From NCBI RefSeq assembly GCF_030160395.1, contig NZ_BSOG01000002.1, positions 821,280 through 885,279 of the forward strand: a stretch of 64,000 bases of DNA, read 5' to 3'. Below the pieces are notes generated by a model. That model made no database searches, was not told where the DNA came from, and saw only the letters and a list, made by a program, of their open reading frames with translations. Numbering within the stretch: position 1 is the stretch's first letter; each line of letters opens with the position of its first letter. Source of the stretch: Chitinimonas prasina (GTDB lineage: Bacteria; Pseudomonadota; Gammaproteobacteria; Burkholderiales; Chitinimonadaceae). A program made the translations under genes and the position numbers. Positions 54,383 to 63,853 of the stretch are shown here, piece by piece.

Positions 54383-57300
54383 TCAGGCGTGCTCACCCTC
54401 GCCACCGGCCATCAGCTTCACATTACCACCCACAGCTGCCGTATTGATGGTGAGGGTGCGTTCACAGGCAAAGCGCAGCAGGTAATGCGGGCCACCCGCC
54501 TTGAAACCGGTGCCGGAGAGGCCTTCGCCACCGAAAGGCTGCGAGCCGACCACAGCGCCGATCTGGTTGCGGTTGATATAGAGGTTGCCCACCTTGGCCA
54601 GCTTGCGTACCACGTCCACCGTGCTGTCCAGCCGTGTGTGCACACCCATGGTCAGGCCAAAGCCCAGCTTGTTGACGCGGTGTACCGCATCGGCCAGGGC
54701 ATCGCCCTTGAAGCGTGCCACATGCAGTACCGGGCCAAAGGTTTCCACCGTAGGCAGCTGATCCAGCGACACCTCAAAGGCATGCGGGGCGAAGTAGCAA
54801 CCACCGGCCAGCTCGGCCGGCAAGGGCGTGGTGGCAATCAATTTGGCAGTACCGGCCAGTTTGTCGCAATAGGCCTTCAGGTCACGCTGCGACAGGGTAT
54901 CGATGGTGGGGCCGACATCGGTCGACAGCTGCAGCGGGTCGCCCATGCGCAATTCCTGCATGGCCAGACCCAGGCGGCTGATCACCTGATCGGCGATATC
55001 GTCCTGCACCAGCAGGATACGCAGTGCCGAGCAACGCTGGCCGGCCGAATTGAAGGCACTCATCAGCACATCGATGATCAGCTGTTCCACATGGGCAGAG
55101 CTGTCGGCGATCATGGCATTGAGGCCACCGGTCTCGGCGATCAGGCTGGCGATGGAGGAATCCCGGCTGGCCAGGGTGCGGTTGATCTTCCAGGCAGCGC
55201 CGGTCGAACCGGTAAAGGCTACGCCAGCGACACGATGATCGCCCAGCAGCTTGTCGGACAAGCCACCCGACTCACCCGGCAGGTAATGCAGCACATTGGC
55301 CGGCACGCCGGCATCCAGCAAGGCCTCGATGGCACGCATGCCAATCAGCGGCGTACGGCGCGAGGGCTTGGCAATGACGGTGTTGCCTGCAGCCAGCGCG
55401 GCAGTCACCTGGCCCAGGAAGATGGCCAGCGGGAAGTTCCAGGGGGCAATGGCAATGAAGGGGCCGCGGCCGGTCAGGCGCAGCTCGTTCGACTCACCCG
55501 TCACGCCTGGCAGTGCAATCGCCGAACCCATCAGGCGGCGCGCCTCGTGGGCGTAGAAGCGGCAGTAGTCCACCGCCTCGCGCAACTCGCCCAAGGCGTC
55601 GGGCAGGGTCTTGCCTGCTTCACGGCTCAGCAGCCAGAGGAACTCATCCTGACGTGCCTCCAACAGGTCGGCAGCCTTATCCAGCAAGGTTGCACGGCTG
55701 GCAGCAGTGGTGGCGGCCCAATCGTCCTGGGCCGCATCGGCCAGGTTCAAGGCCTGCTCGACCGCAGCAGCGTCTGTCGCCACCAGGGTGCCTATCTGGC
55801 GCTTCAGGTCTATCGGGCTGAACCGGGCCTGGGCAGCACCCTGGCGGCGTTCGCCACCGACAATGGCAGCAGCGGTGAACGACTGGGTTTCCAATGCGGC
55901 CAGGCGTTGGCGCAGCGGTTCGAGGGCGACGATATCGGTCATGGCAAATCCTTGGCTGTTGCGGCGGGGGGCAAAGACTTCGCTGGGTGCCTTTACACCA
56001 GGCGTTACGGGCTGGCGGGCAACGGTCTGAGCCGGGTTGTCGGCTATGCTTTCCAGCGGCACGCGGGTATCGGCCAGCTGGTGTACAAAAGAGGAATTGG
56101 CGCCGTTTTCCAACAGTCGGCGCACCAGATAAGGCAGTAGCGCATGGAAGCGGCCTACCGGCGCGTACACCCGGCTCGCCACCCCTTCGCGCTCGTGCAA
56201 CTGGGTGTGCAGGGCCTCACCCATGCCATGCAAACGCTGTATCTCAAACTGCCGCGTGGTATTGCGAGTGGCCTCCATGATCCAAGACAGTGTCTGGGCA
56301 TTGTGGCTGGCAAACTGCGGGTAGAAGCGCTCCGGGCCGTACTTGAGCAGCTTGCGGGCACAGGCCAGGTAAGCCACATCGGTATGGTGCTTGCGGGTAT
56401 AGACCGGGTAGCCAGGCAAGCCATTCTGCTGGGCACGCTTGATCTCGCTATCCCAATAAGCGCCCTTCACCAAGCGTATGGGCAACACCCTTCCGGTATC
56501 AGCGGCCAGCTCGGCCAGCCAGTCTATGACATAAGGCGCGCGCTTCTGGTAAGCCTGCACCACCAGACCCAGACCACGCCAATCCTTCAGGCTGGGTTCA
56601 CGCAGCAGGCGCTCATACAGCCACAGCGATATCTCCAGCCGCTCGCTTTCCTCCGCATCGATACTGAATACCAGATCGGCCTTGGCGGCCGCCTGGGCTA
56701 GGTCCAGCAGCCGGCCATACAGTTCGTTCTGCACCCGATCGAGCTGGGCAAATTCATATCGGGGATGAATGGCAGACAGCTTGACCGAGATTGATTGCCG
56801 GGCAAAACCCGTCTCGGGATCGTTGCGACGCCCCAGAGCGGCAATGGCCTCGTGGTAAGCCTTGAAATAGGCCTCGGCATCGGCATTGGTCAGCGCTGCT
56901 TCGCCCAGCATGTCGTAGGAATAGCGCCAGCGCTTGTCCGCGTTATCCAGCGCCTCCTCTATGGTCTCGCCTACCACAAAGTGGTTGGCCATGACCTTCA
57001 TGCCTGCCTTCATGGCGCTGCGCAACACAGGCTCGCCCATCTTGCGCAACAGCCGGTCAAACCAATGGCGGCCCTCGCTGGCCTCGATCCAGCTGTCGGT
57101 AAACAGCAGCGCACGGCTGGCGGCACTCACCAGCCAGGTCGCTGTTTGCGAGCGACGCCAGTCGCGGCTTTCCAGCAGGTCGCGTATCAACACGTCCTGG
57201 GTATTGGTGTCCGGTATGCGCAGCAGGGCTTCTGCCAGCGCCATCAGCGCCACGCCCTCTTCACTGCCCAGGCCATAGCTCTGCAAGAAAGCCTCAAAGT

Positions 57301-57496
57301 GATTCTTGCTCACCGCCTGGCGTACACCCTGAGCCAGCGACAGGGTGCGCACATGCACCGCCTTTTCGCCCTGCTCATCCAGCCGCGCCAAGGGCAGCAG
57401 GCTGTTGATGGCCTCGGCCTCGTCGCGGAACAGATTGTCGCGTATGCCAGCGAAGCTGGGCAGGCTCTGGGGAAGATCGGAATAAAGTGGAGTCAT
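54383..57496 (-). CDS. putA: Bifunctional proline dehydrogenase / delta-1-pyrroline-5-carboxylate dehydrogenase
   Basis: 1037 residues from the ATG at 57496. The FAD-dependent proline dehydrogenase half (~100-510) has VFSIDAEESERLEISLWLYERLL, LPIRLVKGAYWDSEIKRAQ and FYPQFASHNAQTL. The aldehyde dehydrogenase half (~540-1030) has GPFIAIAPWNFPLAIFLGQVTAAL, catalytic Cys in NSAGQRCSALR and LIAETGGLNAMI. It oxidises proline to glutamate in two steps with channelling. It lacks the N-terminal ribbon-helix-helix repressor domain and the C-terminal extension of long PutA, so it cannot control itself. The divergent Lrp is the likely regulator. Confidence 0.95.
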   Translation of the reverse strand: MTPLYSDLPQSLPSFAGIRDNLFRDEAEAINSLLPLARLDEQGEKAVHVRTLSLAQGVRQAVSKNHFEAFLQSYGLGSEEGVALMALAEALLRIPDTNTQDVLIRDLLESRDWRRSQTATWLVSAASRALLFTDSWIEASEGRHWFDRLLRKMGEPVLRSAMKAGMKVMANHFVVGETIEEALDNADKRWRYSYDMLGEAALTNADAEAYFKAYHEAIAALGRRNDPETGFARQSISVKLSAIHPRYEFAQLDRVQNELYGRLLDLAQAAAKADLVFSIDAEESERLEISLWLYERLLREPSLKDWRGLGLVVQAYQKRAPYVIDWLAELAADTGRVLPIRLVKGAYWDSEIKRAQQNGLPGYPVYTRKHHTDVAYLACARKLLKYGPERFYPQFASHNAQTLSWIMEATRNTTRQFEIQRLHGMGEALHTQLHEREGVASRVYAPVGRFHALLPYLVRRLLENGANSSFVHQLADTRVPLESIADNPAQTVARQPVTPGVKAPSEVFAPRRNSQGFAMTDIVALEPLRQRLAALETQSFTAAAIVGGERRQGAAQARFSPIDLKRQIGTLVATDAAAVEQALNLADAAQDDWAATTAASRATLLDKAADLLEARQDEFLWLLSREAGKTLPDALGELREAVDYCRFYAHEARRLMGSAIALPGVTGESNELRLTGRGPFIAIAPWNFPLAIFLGQVTAALAAGNTVIAKPSRRTPLIGMRAIEALLDAGVPANVLHYLPGESGGLSDKLLGDHRVAGVAFTGSTGAAWKINRTLASRDSSIASLIAETGGLNAMIADSSAHVEQLIIDVLMSAFNSAGQRCSALRILLVQDDIADQVISRLGLAMQELRMGDPLQLSTDVGPTIDTLSQRDLKAYCDKLAGTAKLIATTPLPAELAGGCYFAPHAFEVSLDQLPTVETFGPVLHVARFKGDALADAVHRVNKLGFGLTMGVHTRLDSTVDVVRKLAKVGNLYINRNQIGAVVGSQPFGGEGLSGTGFKAGGPHYLLRFACERTLTINTAAVGGNVKLMAGGEGEHA

Positions 57497-57702
57497 GGAA
57501 ACGAAACCTGTCTGCCTTTGAAAAGACCCGCGCACCGTGGTCTCGGTACGCGGGTCGGCTTGGGCACGGGCGGAGACCGGTGGGTCTCGCGTTCTTTTGG
57601 ATACGCTGCCTGTCCCTGCTACCCCTCGCTGGCTAGCAAGGGGCAAGAAGAACGAAGCGCATCGTACTGAGCTACCGACCAAATGTGCCGCTATTTTTAA
57701 TA

Positions 57703-57723
57703 CATAAATCCGCATAAAATCCG
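57703..57723. promoter_or_regulatory. Tandem CATAAA(A)TCCG repeats between putA and lrp
   Basis: CATAAATCCG (57703-57712) is followed directly by CATAAAATCCG (57713-57723) in the AT-rich part of the divergent promoter region. It is a candidate binding site for the adjacent Lrp; the role is inferred. Confidence 0.35.
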
Positions 57724-57754
57724 GCCATATGACTTTTCACCGGATAATCCACCA

Positions 57755-58225
57755 TTGAACCTAGATATCGACCGGATTGATCGCAAAATACTGCGCGAGC
57801 TGCAGGATGACGGCCGCATTGCCAATGTAGACCTTGCCAAGAGAATTGGCCTGTCGCCCACGGCCTGCCTGGAGCGGGTGAAGCGACTGACACGCGATGG
57901 CTACATCCTGGGCTACGGTGCCCGCCTTAATCCGGAAAAACTCAGCGCCGGGCTGCTGGTCTTTGTAGAAGTACTGCTGGACCGCACCACGCCCGAGGTG
58001 TTCGAACGCTTCAAGCTGGCAGTGACAGACCGGCCAGAGGTACAGGAATGCCACCTGGTGGCAGGTGGATTCGATTACCTGGTCAAGGCACGGGTGCGCG
58101 ACATGAGGGCTTACCGGGATTTCCTGGCCGGCACCTTGCTCAGCCTGCCCGGTGTACGCGAGACGCATACCTATGCTGTGATGGAAGAGGTCAAGGAATC
58201 GGGCACCATCCATATCCCTCCATGA
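57755..58225 (+). CDS. lrp: Leucine-responsive regulatory protein (Lrp)
   Basis: 156 residues, very close to E. coli Lrp along its length: DRIDRKILRELQDDGRIANVDLAKRIGLSPTACLERVKRLTRDGYI, then RLNPEKLSAGLLVFVEVLLDRTTPEVFERF, QECHLVAGGFDYLVKARVRDMRAYRDFL and VRETHTYAVMEEVKES. A winged helix is followed by the amino-acid-binding RAM domain. A TTG start at 57755 is the only initiator near the conserved beginning, since no in-frame ATG or GTG is seen. It is divergent from putA, which suggests it activates proline use. Whether it is the global Lrp or a putA-specific paralogue cannot be told here. Confidence 0.92.
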   Translation: MNLDIDRIDRKILRELQDDGRIANVDLAKRIGLSPTACLERVKRLTRDGYILGYGARLNPEKLSAGLLVFVEVLLDRTTPEVFERFKLAVTDRPEVQECHLVAGGFDYLVKARVRDMRAYRDFLAGTLLSLPGVRETHTYAVMEEVKESGTIHIPP

Positions 58226-58279
58226 AAACCCCGAGGCCCTGCTGCCCGGCAAAGCAGCGGCAGGCAACCTGCCAAAAAA

Positions 58280-58305
58280 ATGCCCGCTGTTCACACAGCG
58301 GGCAT
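58280..58305. terminator. Bidirectional terminator between lrp and the carboxypeptidase gene
   Basis: ATGCCCGCTGT pairs perfectly with ACAGCGGGCAT around TCAC. A run of seven A precedes it on the plus strand, giving a T run for the minus-strand gene. Confidence 0.85.
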
Positions 58306-58324
58306 TTCTAGACTACGCCTCAAA

Positions 58325-60070
58325 TCAGTTTAACTGCAGGAAGGTGGCCGTCACAGCGCCCCAGCTACCCGAAGCATCACGCGAGCGCACATACACCAGA
58401 TGCTTGCCCAGGCTCAGGCTGCTGGTGCTGATGGTGGCGCGTATGCCCTCGGTCTTTGCATCGAAGCTGCCATCCGTTGCCGTCATTGCCCATGGCACCG
58501 CCCCTGGTGCCCAGGGCGGGGTGTCGATGTAATACTCAGCCGCCGCGATATTCTGAGTGGCCTCGGTACCATTGCTGTTACGGAAGCGGATATCGGTGGC
58601 CGAACCGGTCAAGGTCACCTGAGTCCCCCTAGGCACCCCTGTCGTCGCCGCCGTCCCACTCAGTGCCACCGTGGTCACATCCGGCCCTGCCGGGGTGATG
58701 TAAGGCGTACGCACTACCTTGGCGGCATAGATCAAAGCCTGCAGGTTCTGCGGTTTGATGGTGCTGTTGAAGGTCGTGCAGCTTTGGAAGAACGATGTAC
58801 CCAGCTCAAATGTAAACGCCGCCACCCCCAGTTCGCCGTAGCTAATGGCATCGCTGGTGCCGTCCGTGGGATAGAGGCCCACCGACTGTTGCGGCGTGTA
58901 GTTATTGAAGTAGGCAAACTTGCGCCCCAACGTCTGCAGGGCCGTTCCGTTAGGCGCCGCGCTGGAGCGATCACCCCAGGGCCATAACACCAGTTGGCTG
59001 TAGCTATGGATATCAAGGTGGATGCCGCTGGTGGTGGCAGGTGCGGCATCACCGACATTGGGGCCACGCGAATCCGGCCAAAGGGTACGCACATAGGCCT
59101 CAATCGCCTGGGTCTCAGGCTCGGACGCCGGTGCGGGCCCACGATAAGTGTCATTGCACTGGCTGCCACTGGAGCCGGTGCCGCCAGTGGAGTTCCAACT
59201 GTGGGTGAAGTTGCGGTTCAGGTCGGCCCCACGGCTGTTGCTGGTCGCCCCGCAATAGGCCTGGTTGGTGTTCTTGCGCCAGGACAACCCGGTCTCTGCC
59301 CGCTTGCGGCCATCGGGGTTGGTATGCAGCAGCATGTGTATCTCGTGGTGGTCCAGTAGCCAGGTGGCATCCGCATTGGTGCCATAGCCGTTTACCAGCC
59401 AGCGGGCGAACTCCAGCACCAGCGGTGCGGTGGTGTATTCGCGGGCATGGATGGCCGAATTGATGAACAGCTTGGGCTTGCTGCCCGTCACGGCACTATT
59501 GGTCAGCTTCAGCACGCGCATATCGTAGCCGCCCAGCCCATTCTTCTTCTGCCAGGAGTCACCGATATCGCTCCAGCTGGCCAGCGTGGGCTTGCTCGCC
59601 ACAAAACCCTGTGCTGCGGTAAAGGTTTCCTCAACCGTCTCATAGCAGCTGTAGCCGGGTATCGAATACAGGTTCACATCATCGGCCGGCTGCCCCTTGG
59701 CCATGCGCTGGCGCATGAGCTTCTGCACCTGCCCCAGCACCTGCTTGCGCTGCGACATGAAACGCTCGGCCGGCTTGATACGGAAACCAAACTGCCGCAG
59801 CTTGCCGATGTCCTCGCGGTTGAGCTCCATCACCAGGAAGCCACTCTCGTAGTTGGCCTCCAGTACTGCATGGTGGAAGGTAATGGCCGCCTTGCGGGCC
59901 AGTTCCAGCGAGGGAAAGTGGGCCTCATAGACATTACCGGCAGATTTATCCTCCTCCAGCATGTCCAGCACGCGCAAGCCCTGCCCCATTGCAGCCGAGT
60001 CATGCGCCGAAGCCAGGGGCGCAGCACAGGCCAGGACAGCAGCGACACATGCAATATTCTTGTACGACAT
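58325..60070 (-). CDS. Secreted zinc carboxypeptidase (peptidase M14)
   Basis: 581 residues with a signal peptide (IACVAAVLACAAPLASAH). A propeptide-like region (~30-130) is followed by an M14 domain. Zinc ligands are H208 and E211 (NSAIHAREY) and H355 (HLDIHSYSQL). The substrate-binding NPDG and GADLNRNF motifs are present, and the catalytic Glu422 is in FTFELGTS. A C-terminal beta domain (~455-581: TLTGSATDIRFRNSNG...AEYYIDTPPWAPG...KHLVYVRSRDASGSWG) resembles those of other secreted bacterial hydrolases. It trims C-terminal residues of extracellular peptides for nutrition. It has no operon partners. Confidence 0.94.
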   Translation of the reverse strand: MSYKNIACVAAVLACAAPLASAHDSAAMGQGLRVLDMLEEDKSAGNVYEAHFPSLELARKAAITFHHAVLEANYESGFLVMELNREDIGKLRQFGFRIKPAERFMSQRKQVLGQVQKLMRQRMAKGQPADDVNLYSIPGYSCYETVEETFTAAQGFVASKPTLASWSDIGDSWQKKNGLGGYDMRVLKLTNSAVTGSKPKLFINSAIHAREYTTAPLVLEFARWLVNGYGTNADATWLLDHHEIHMLLHTNPDGRKRAETGLSWRKNTNQAYCGATSNSRGADLNRNFTHSWNSTGGTGSSGSQCNDTYRGPAPASEPETQAIEAYVRTLWPDSRGPNVGDAAPATTSGIHLDIHSYSQLVLWPWGDRSSAAPNGTALQTLGRKFAYFNNYTPQQSVGLYPTDGTSDAISYGELGVAAFTFELGTSFFQSCTTFNSTIKPQNLQALIYAAKVVRTPYITPAGPDVTTVALSGTAATTGVPRGTQVTLTGSATDIRFRNSNGTEATQNIAAAEYYIDTPPWAPGAVPWAMTATDGSFDAKTEGIRATISTSSLSLGKHLVYVRSRDASGSWGAVTATFLQLN

Positions 60071-60199
60071 TGCGTTTCTCCTTTGTTGTTAGCACTGCGT
60101 AAGTAGCACCAGAGAAGGTCCTTCCTGGCACCCTGCTTGCCGCCACGCCATCCCGGATCAGGTTGCCTGGCACAAGTACGGTAAGCCGCTACCTGCACG

Positions 60200-60222
60200 G
60201 CTGATTTGGTTATCAAATCAGC
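60200..60222. promoter_or_regulatory. Perfect 9-bp inverted repeat in the carboxypeptidase/chemoreceptor intergenic region
   Basis: GCTGATTTG (60200-60208) and CAAATCAGC (60214-60222) flank GTTAT. It is 130 bp before the carboxypeptidase start and 160 bp before the chemoreceptor start. It could be an operator. Confidence 0.4.
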
Positions 60223-60380
60223 ATGCGCGAGGATTATTTTTTTGCTGACTTTTCAGTGCCTTCCGACATAAAGTCCCATGGCAATGTCACAAGTTGTTGC
60301 ATGCACGCAAAGAACAGGAAAGCCTTGCCTTCGCGCCAGCCTTTGCCAGACTGATTAAATAATCCCGTCAGGTCGTCATC

Positions 60381-61925
60381 ATGCAGCCTCCCTCCTTACG
60401 CCGGCGCTTCTGGCTGGTTGGCATCTGCGTCAGCCTACTGGCCTGCGGTCTGTTGGGCCTGGCCCTATGGCATATGCGCAGCCTGTCCGCCACCATCGAT
60501 GCCACCCTGGCACGAAACCTGGCCGCCAATGAAAGCTTGCTGCTGCTGGAGAACGCCCATGTGCATTTCAAGATTCAGGTGCAGGAATGGAAGAACATCC
60601 TGCTCAGGGGTAGCGACCCGCAGATGCTGGAACGTTACCGCCGCCAACTGATGCAGGAAGGCGAGCAGACCCGCAAGCTGCTGGCTCTCCTGGAGGAGCG
60701 TTGGCGCAATCAGGGACGCGAGGCCGCCACCATCCAGCAGTTGATCAACAGCCAGCGCAGCGTAGAGGCACGCTACCTGCAGGCCTTGCAAGCACAGGAT
60801 CCCGCCCTGCCCTTCAATGGGCAGTTGCTGGATCAACAACTGGTCGGTGTTGACCGTGCCCTGACCCAACGATTGTTTGAGCTGGTCAGCAGGGAGGAAG
60901 CCCGCTTCAACCAGCAGCTTGAGCAGGGGCGGCGGGATATCGCCGGCAACGCGGCGGCAGCCAGGATGCAATACTTCTGGTGGGCACTGCTGGGTGCAAC
61001 AGGCATCAGCCTGCTGCTGGTCTGGATAGGTCGCTGGCTGTTTCAGCTACTGGGTGGCGAGCCAGCCTATGCTGCACGCGTGGCGCATGCCATCGCCGCA
61101 GGCGACCTGAGCCAGCAGATCGGCTCGCCCGGGCAGCGACTGGGTTCCAGCCTGCTGGCGGCCATGCAGGACATGCAGACAACGCTCAACTGCCTACTAC
61201 TGGAGGTCAGGGAGTCGGCCGAACAACTGGCTGATGCTGCCAGCCAGGTGGGCACAACTGCCACCATGGTGGGCAGTGCCACCAGCGAGCAGGCTGCCAG
61301 CCTGGAGCAGACCAGCGCAGCCATCGCCGAGATCGGCAGCACCTCACAGCATAGCGATGACCAGGCCCAGATGGCCGCACGTATCGGCCTGCGCACAGCA
61401 GAGGTAGCACAGAGCGGTGGGGATGCTGTGCGACAAAGCCTGGCGACCATCCGCGCCATTGCCGACAGGATCAAGGTGATCGACGAGATTGCCTACCAGA
61501 CCAATATGTTGGCCCTGAATGCCGCCATAGAGGCCGCCCGCGCCGGGGCCGCGGGTAAGGGTTTCGCTGTGGTCGCGGGTGAGGTACGCCGGCTGGCCGA
61601 GCACAGCCAGAAGGCTGCCCGCGAAATTGGAGAACTGGCTGAACATAGCGTGGAGCAGGCAGCATCCGCTGGCAAGGTGCTGAACGAACTGGTGCCGGAA
61701 AGCCAGGAGACCGCCAAGCTGGTTTCCGCCATTGCGAAAGATACCAGTGAACAACGTGGCAGCCTGCAACAGACACAAACAGCCCTGGGCCAATTGTCAC
61801 AAGGCGCGCAGCAAAATGCCTCGGCCTCGGAGGAACTCTCTGCCATTGCCCATCAATTGCATGCGCGTGCAGACGACCTGCATGCCTTGCTGCTGCGCTT
61901 CAAGCTGACGAACAAACCAACCTGA
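60381..61925 (+). CDS. Methyl-accepting chemotaxis protein with helical sensor domain
   Basis: 514 residues. A first membrane segment (~9-29, [20 protein letters not shown]) is followed by a ~165-residue all-helical periplasmic domain rich in Leu, Gln and Glu ([28 protein letters not shown]), of the four-helix-bundle type. The second segment (~199-220), a short HAMP region ([20 protein letters not shown]) and the signalling domain ([42 protein letters not shown]) complete it. The [10 protein letters not shown] stretch is a recurring feature of this sensor class. The ligand is unknown. It converges with the small membrane protein gene 6 bp downstream. Confidence 0.93.
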   Translation: MQPPSLRRRFWLVGICVSLLACGLLGLALWHMRSLSATIDATLARNLAANESLLLLENAHVHFKIQVQEWKNILLRGSDPQMLERYRRQLMQEGEQTRKLLALLEERWRNQGREAATIQQLINSQRSVEARYLQALQAQDPALPFNGQLLDQQLVGVDRALTQRLFELVSREEARFNQQLEQGRRDIAGNAAAARMQYFWWALLGATGISLLLVWIGRWLFQLLGGEPAYAARVAHAIAAGDLSQQIGSPGQRLGSSLLAAMQDMQTTLNCLLLEVRESAEQLADAASQVGTTATMVGSATSEQAASLEQTSAAIAEIGSTSQHSDDQAQMAARIGLRTAEVAQSGGDAVRQSLATIRAIADRIKVIDEIAYQTNMLALNAAIEAARAGAAGKGFAVVAGEVRRLAEHSQKAAREIGELAEHSVEQAASAGKVLNELVPESQETAKLVSAIAKDTSEQRGSLQQTQTALGQLSQGAQQNASASEELSAIAHQLHARADDLHALLLRFKLTNKPT

Positions 61926-61931
61926 GCATCA

Positions 61932-62351
61932 TCAAACCCGCCTGGCGCCGCGCAGTACCAGATAAGCCGCATAGAAGAAGAACACGGCGAACAGGCCATC
62001 ACCCGCACCATAGACGGCATAGAACATCCCAGTCAGCGGCGCCTGGGCAAACAGTACCGGCAAATCTGCCCCATTGTTGGACAGCCACAGCAACCAGTTG
62101 CCCAGGTAAAGCAGCTTCTCGACGCCAAACACCAGTAGCAGCCATGGCACCTGATCATACTGGCGCCAGATGGAGGCATAGGCCGCCCCCCACAGCATGA
62201 TGGCAAAGAGCCCCAGAGTGGAGAACACCTCGGGGTCCGGCTCGCTCAAGCCGGCATTGCTAAACCCAGCAGAGAAAACCAGAACGCCCAGTATGTTATA
62301 CGCGCCCGCCAAAAGCAGGCCGCGGCTGATCAGCGGGTGGGGGTGATTCAT
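61932..62351 (-). CDS. Small integral membrane protein
   Basis: 139 residues from the ATG at 62351, which has a GGAG site 7 bp upstream. Four hydrophobic segments are visible: ~11-30 (LLLAGAYNILGVLVFSAGF), ~43-60 (STLGLFAIMLWGAAYASI), ~68-88 (VPWLLLVFGVEKLLYLGNWLLW) and ~104-132 (GMFYAVYGAGDGLFAVFFFYAAYLVL). I know similar uncharacterised small membrane proteins but no function. It lies 60 bp downstream of another small membrane protein on the same strand. Confidence 0.7.
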   Translation of the reverse strand: MNHPHPLISRGLLLAGAYNILGVLVFSAGFSNAGLSEPDPEVFSTLGLFAIMLWGAAYASIWRQYDQVPWLLLVFGVEKLLYLGNWLLWLSNNGADLPVLFAQAPLTGMFYAVYGAGDGLFAVFFFYAAYLVLRGARRV

Positions 62352-62411
62352 GAGAGGCTCCATCCATCACAAGACCCTAGCGTAGCACCTGCCAGTCCAG
62401 CCCGGCAGCGA

Positions 62412-62744
62412 TCATTCAAACAAGAAAGCCCCCACAATGCCGACAAGGAAGCCAAGCAACACGCCCCAGCTTGCCAAGCGGCCAAGCACCTGCCAGCGGC
62501 GGGGAATGAGAAAGCACAAACCAACACAGAAGAACCCCACACCCAGACTCAAGACCTGCCAATGGTAAGGGTCACAGAAAATCGCGGTGCAGTACCGGGA
62601 TGGCCGCCATGGCACAACGCCCCAGTACAGCAGCATGATGAACATACCCAAACCACCCACCAGCAAACCAAGCAGGACGCGCCCCCCCGTCGGCATGGGT
62701 TTTGGCAGGGTGGACAGTCTTTCCTCCGGTTCCAGCTTGCGCAT
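62412..62744 (-). CDS. Small integral membrane protein
   Basis: 110 residues if started at the ATG at 62744, which has GGAG 9 bp upstream. The frame is open to a TTG at 62855 but the added part is not membrane-like. After a charged start (RKLEPEERLSTLPKPMPTG) there are about three hydrophobic segments: RVLLGLLVGGLGMFIMLLYWGVV, WQVLSLGVGFFCVGLCFLI and LASWGVLLGFLVGIVGAFLF. The family is not recognised. Confidence 0.6.
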   Translation of the reverse strand: MRKLEPEERLSTLPKPMPTGGRVLLGLLVGGLGMFIMLLYWGVVPWRPSRYCTAIFCDPYHWQVLSLGVGFFCVGLCFLIPRRWQVLGRLASWGVLLGFLVGIVGAFLFE

Positions 62745-62860
62745 ATGGCGCCACTCCACGCTTGGTATCGACTCGGCATAGCCCAAGACAACTTGCTTTG
62801 TGCCGATACCCCAGCCTAGCCGTTCTGCCCAGCTGTACCAACGACACCCAAACAACCATG

Positions 62861-63745
62861 TCAGTGGCGATTGACCACCAGAGGGTGGTAGGAAAGTACC
62901 ATGTGCTCAGCCAAGGCTTCCATCAGCACCGATACCGAGCGCAACGCCCGGCAATCGGGCCGTGTCAGCAGCCAAAGCTGCGTCGTGCAGCCGGGCAATG
63001 GCGGCGTCAATGCTTGCAGGTCCTGCGCGATCAGAAAACCCGGCAGCACGGTCAGGCCCAGGCCCGCGCGCGCCAGACTGGCGGCCGACAACAGGCTGTT
63101 GCAGTGAAACCGCGGCTGCACGCCTGGGTAGTGCTGGCGCCGCCATTGGACGGACGCATGATCAGGCAAGAAGTCATCCGGTGCTATCCAGTCCATCTCC
63201 GGCCAAGGCCTGTCGCCCTGGGCACGCAGATAATCGGCATGGCCGCATAGCTGATAGGGCACCTCGCCCAGGCAGCGGCCCACCAGATGCTCGGGAGGTG
63301 TACGGGTCAGGCGTAGCGCCACATCAGCCTCGTGCCGGCTCAGATTGGCAAAATCGTTGGAGGCAATCAACTCCAGCCTCAGCGCCGGATACTTCGGCAT
63401 AAAGCGCGCCAGCGCTGCTTGTAGTAATCCATGCAAGACGGTATCGGTACAGGTCAGCCGCACCGTACCACTGACGATGTCCCTCTCCTGCAGCACTGCC
63501 AGCTGGGCCGCCGCCAACGCCTGCTCGGCCCGCTCTGCCTGCTCGGCCAAGCGCAGGGCCACCTGCCCCGGCAAGTAGCCCGATCGGCCTTTCTCGAACA
63601 GGCTGCTACCCAGGCCTTGCTCCAGCCGGCGTATGCCCCTGAACACTGTGGTCACATCCACCTGCAGCAATGCTGCCGCCCTGGCCAAGGTGCCGCCACG
63701 CACCAGCGCCAACACCAACATCAAGTCGTCATGACTCAGTTGCAT
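62861..63745 (-). CDS. LysR-family transcriptional regulator
   Basis: 294 residues from the ATG at 63745; an ATG at 63787 is an alternative. The N-terminal HTH is LSHDDLMLVLALVRGGTLARAAALLQVDVTTVFRGIRRLEQGLGSSLFEK. The effector domain begins GTVRLTCTDTVLHGLLQAALARFMPKYPALRLELIAS and continues through HEADVALRLTRTPPEHLVGR. The gene is divergent from a CTP-synthase-like amidotransferase gene 108 bp away and may regulate it. Confidence 0.9.
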   Translation of the reverse strand: MQLSHDDLMLVLALVRGGTLARAAALLQVDVTTVFRGIRRLEQGLGSSLFEKGRSGYLPGQVALRLAEQAERAEQALAAAQLAVLQERDIVSGTVRLTCTDTVLHGLLQAALARFMPKYPALRLELIASNDFANLSRHEADVALRLTRTPPEHLVGRCLGEVPYQLCGHADYLRAQGDRPWPEMDWIAPDDFLPDHASVQWRRQHYPGVQPRFHCNSLLSAASLARAGLGLTVLPGFLIAQDLQALTPPLPGCTTQLWLLTRPDCRALRSVSVLMEALAEHMVLSYHPLVVNRH

Positions 63746-63853
63746 TGCACGGTCGCAATCACTTTTTGCAAATACGCCAATATTCATTGCACCCACGCAA
63801 ATATAGAGTGGTTCGCATCACGCCAGCAAGCGGCGTTTTCTCAAGGACAAGCC

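Noticed and set aside
54350-56140. Plus-strand open frame of about 600 codons opposite putA
   Set aside because: Antisense shadow of the dehydrogenase half of PutA.
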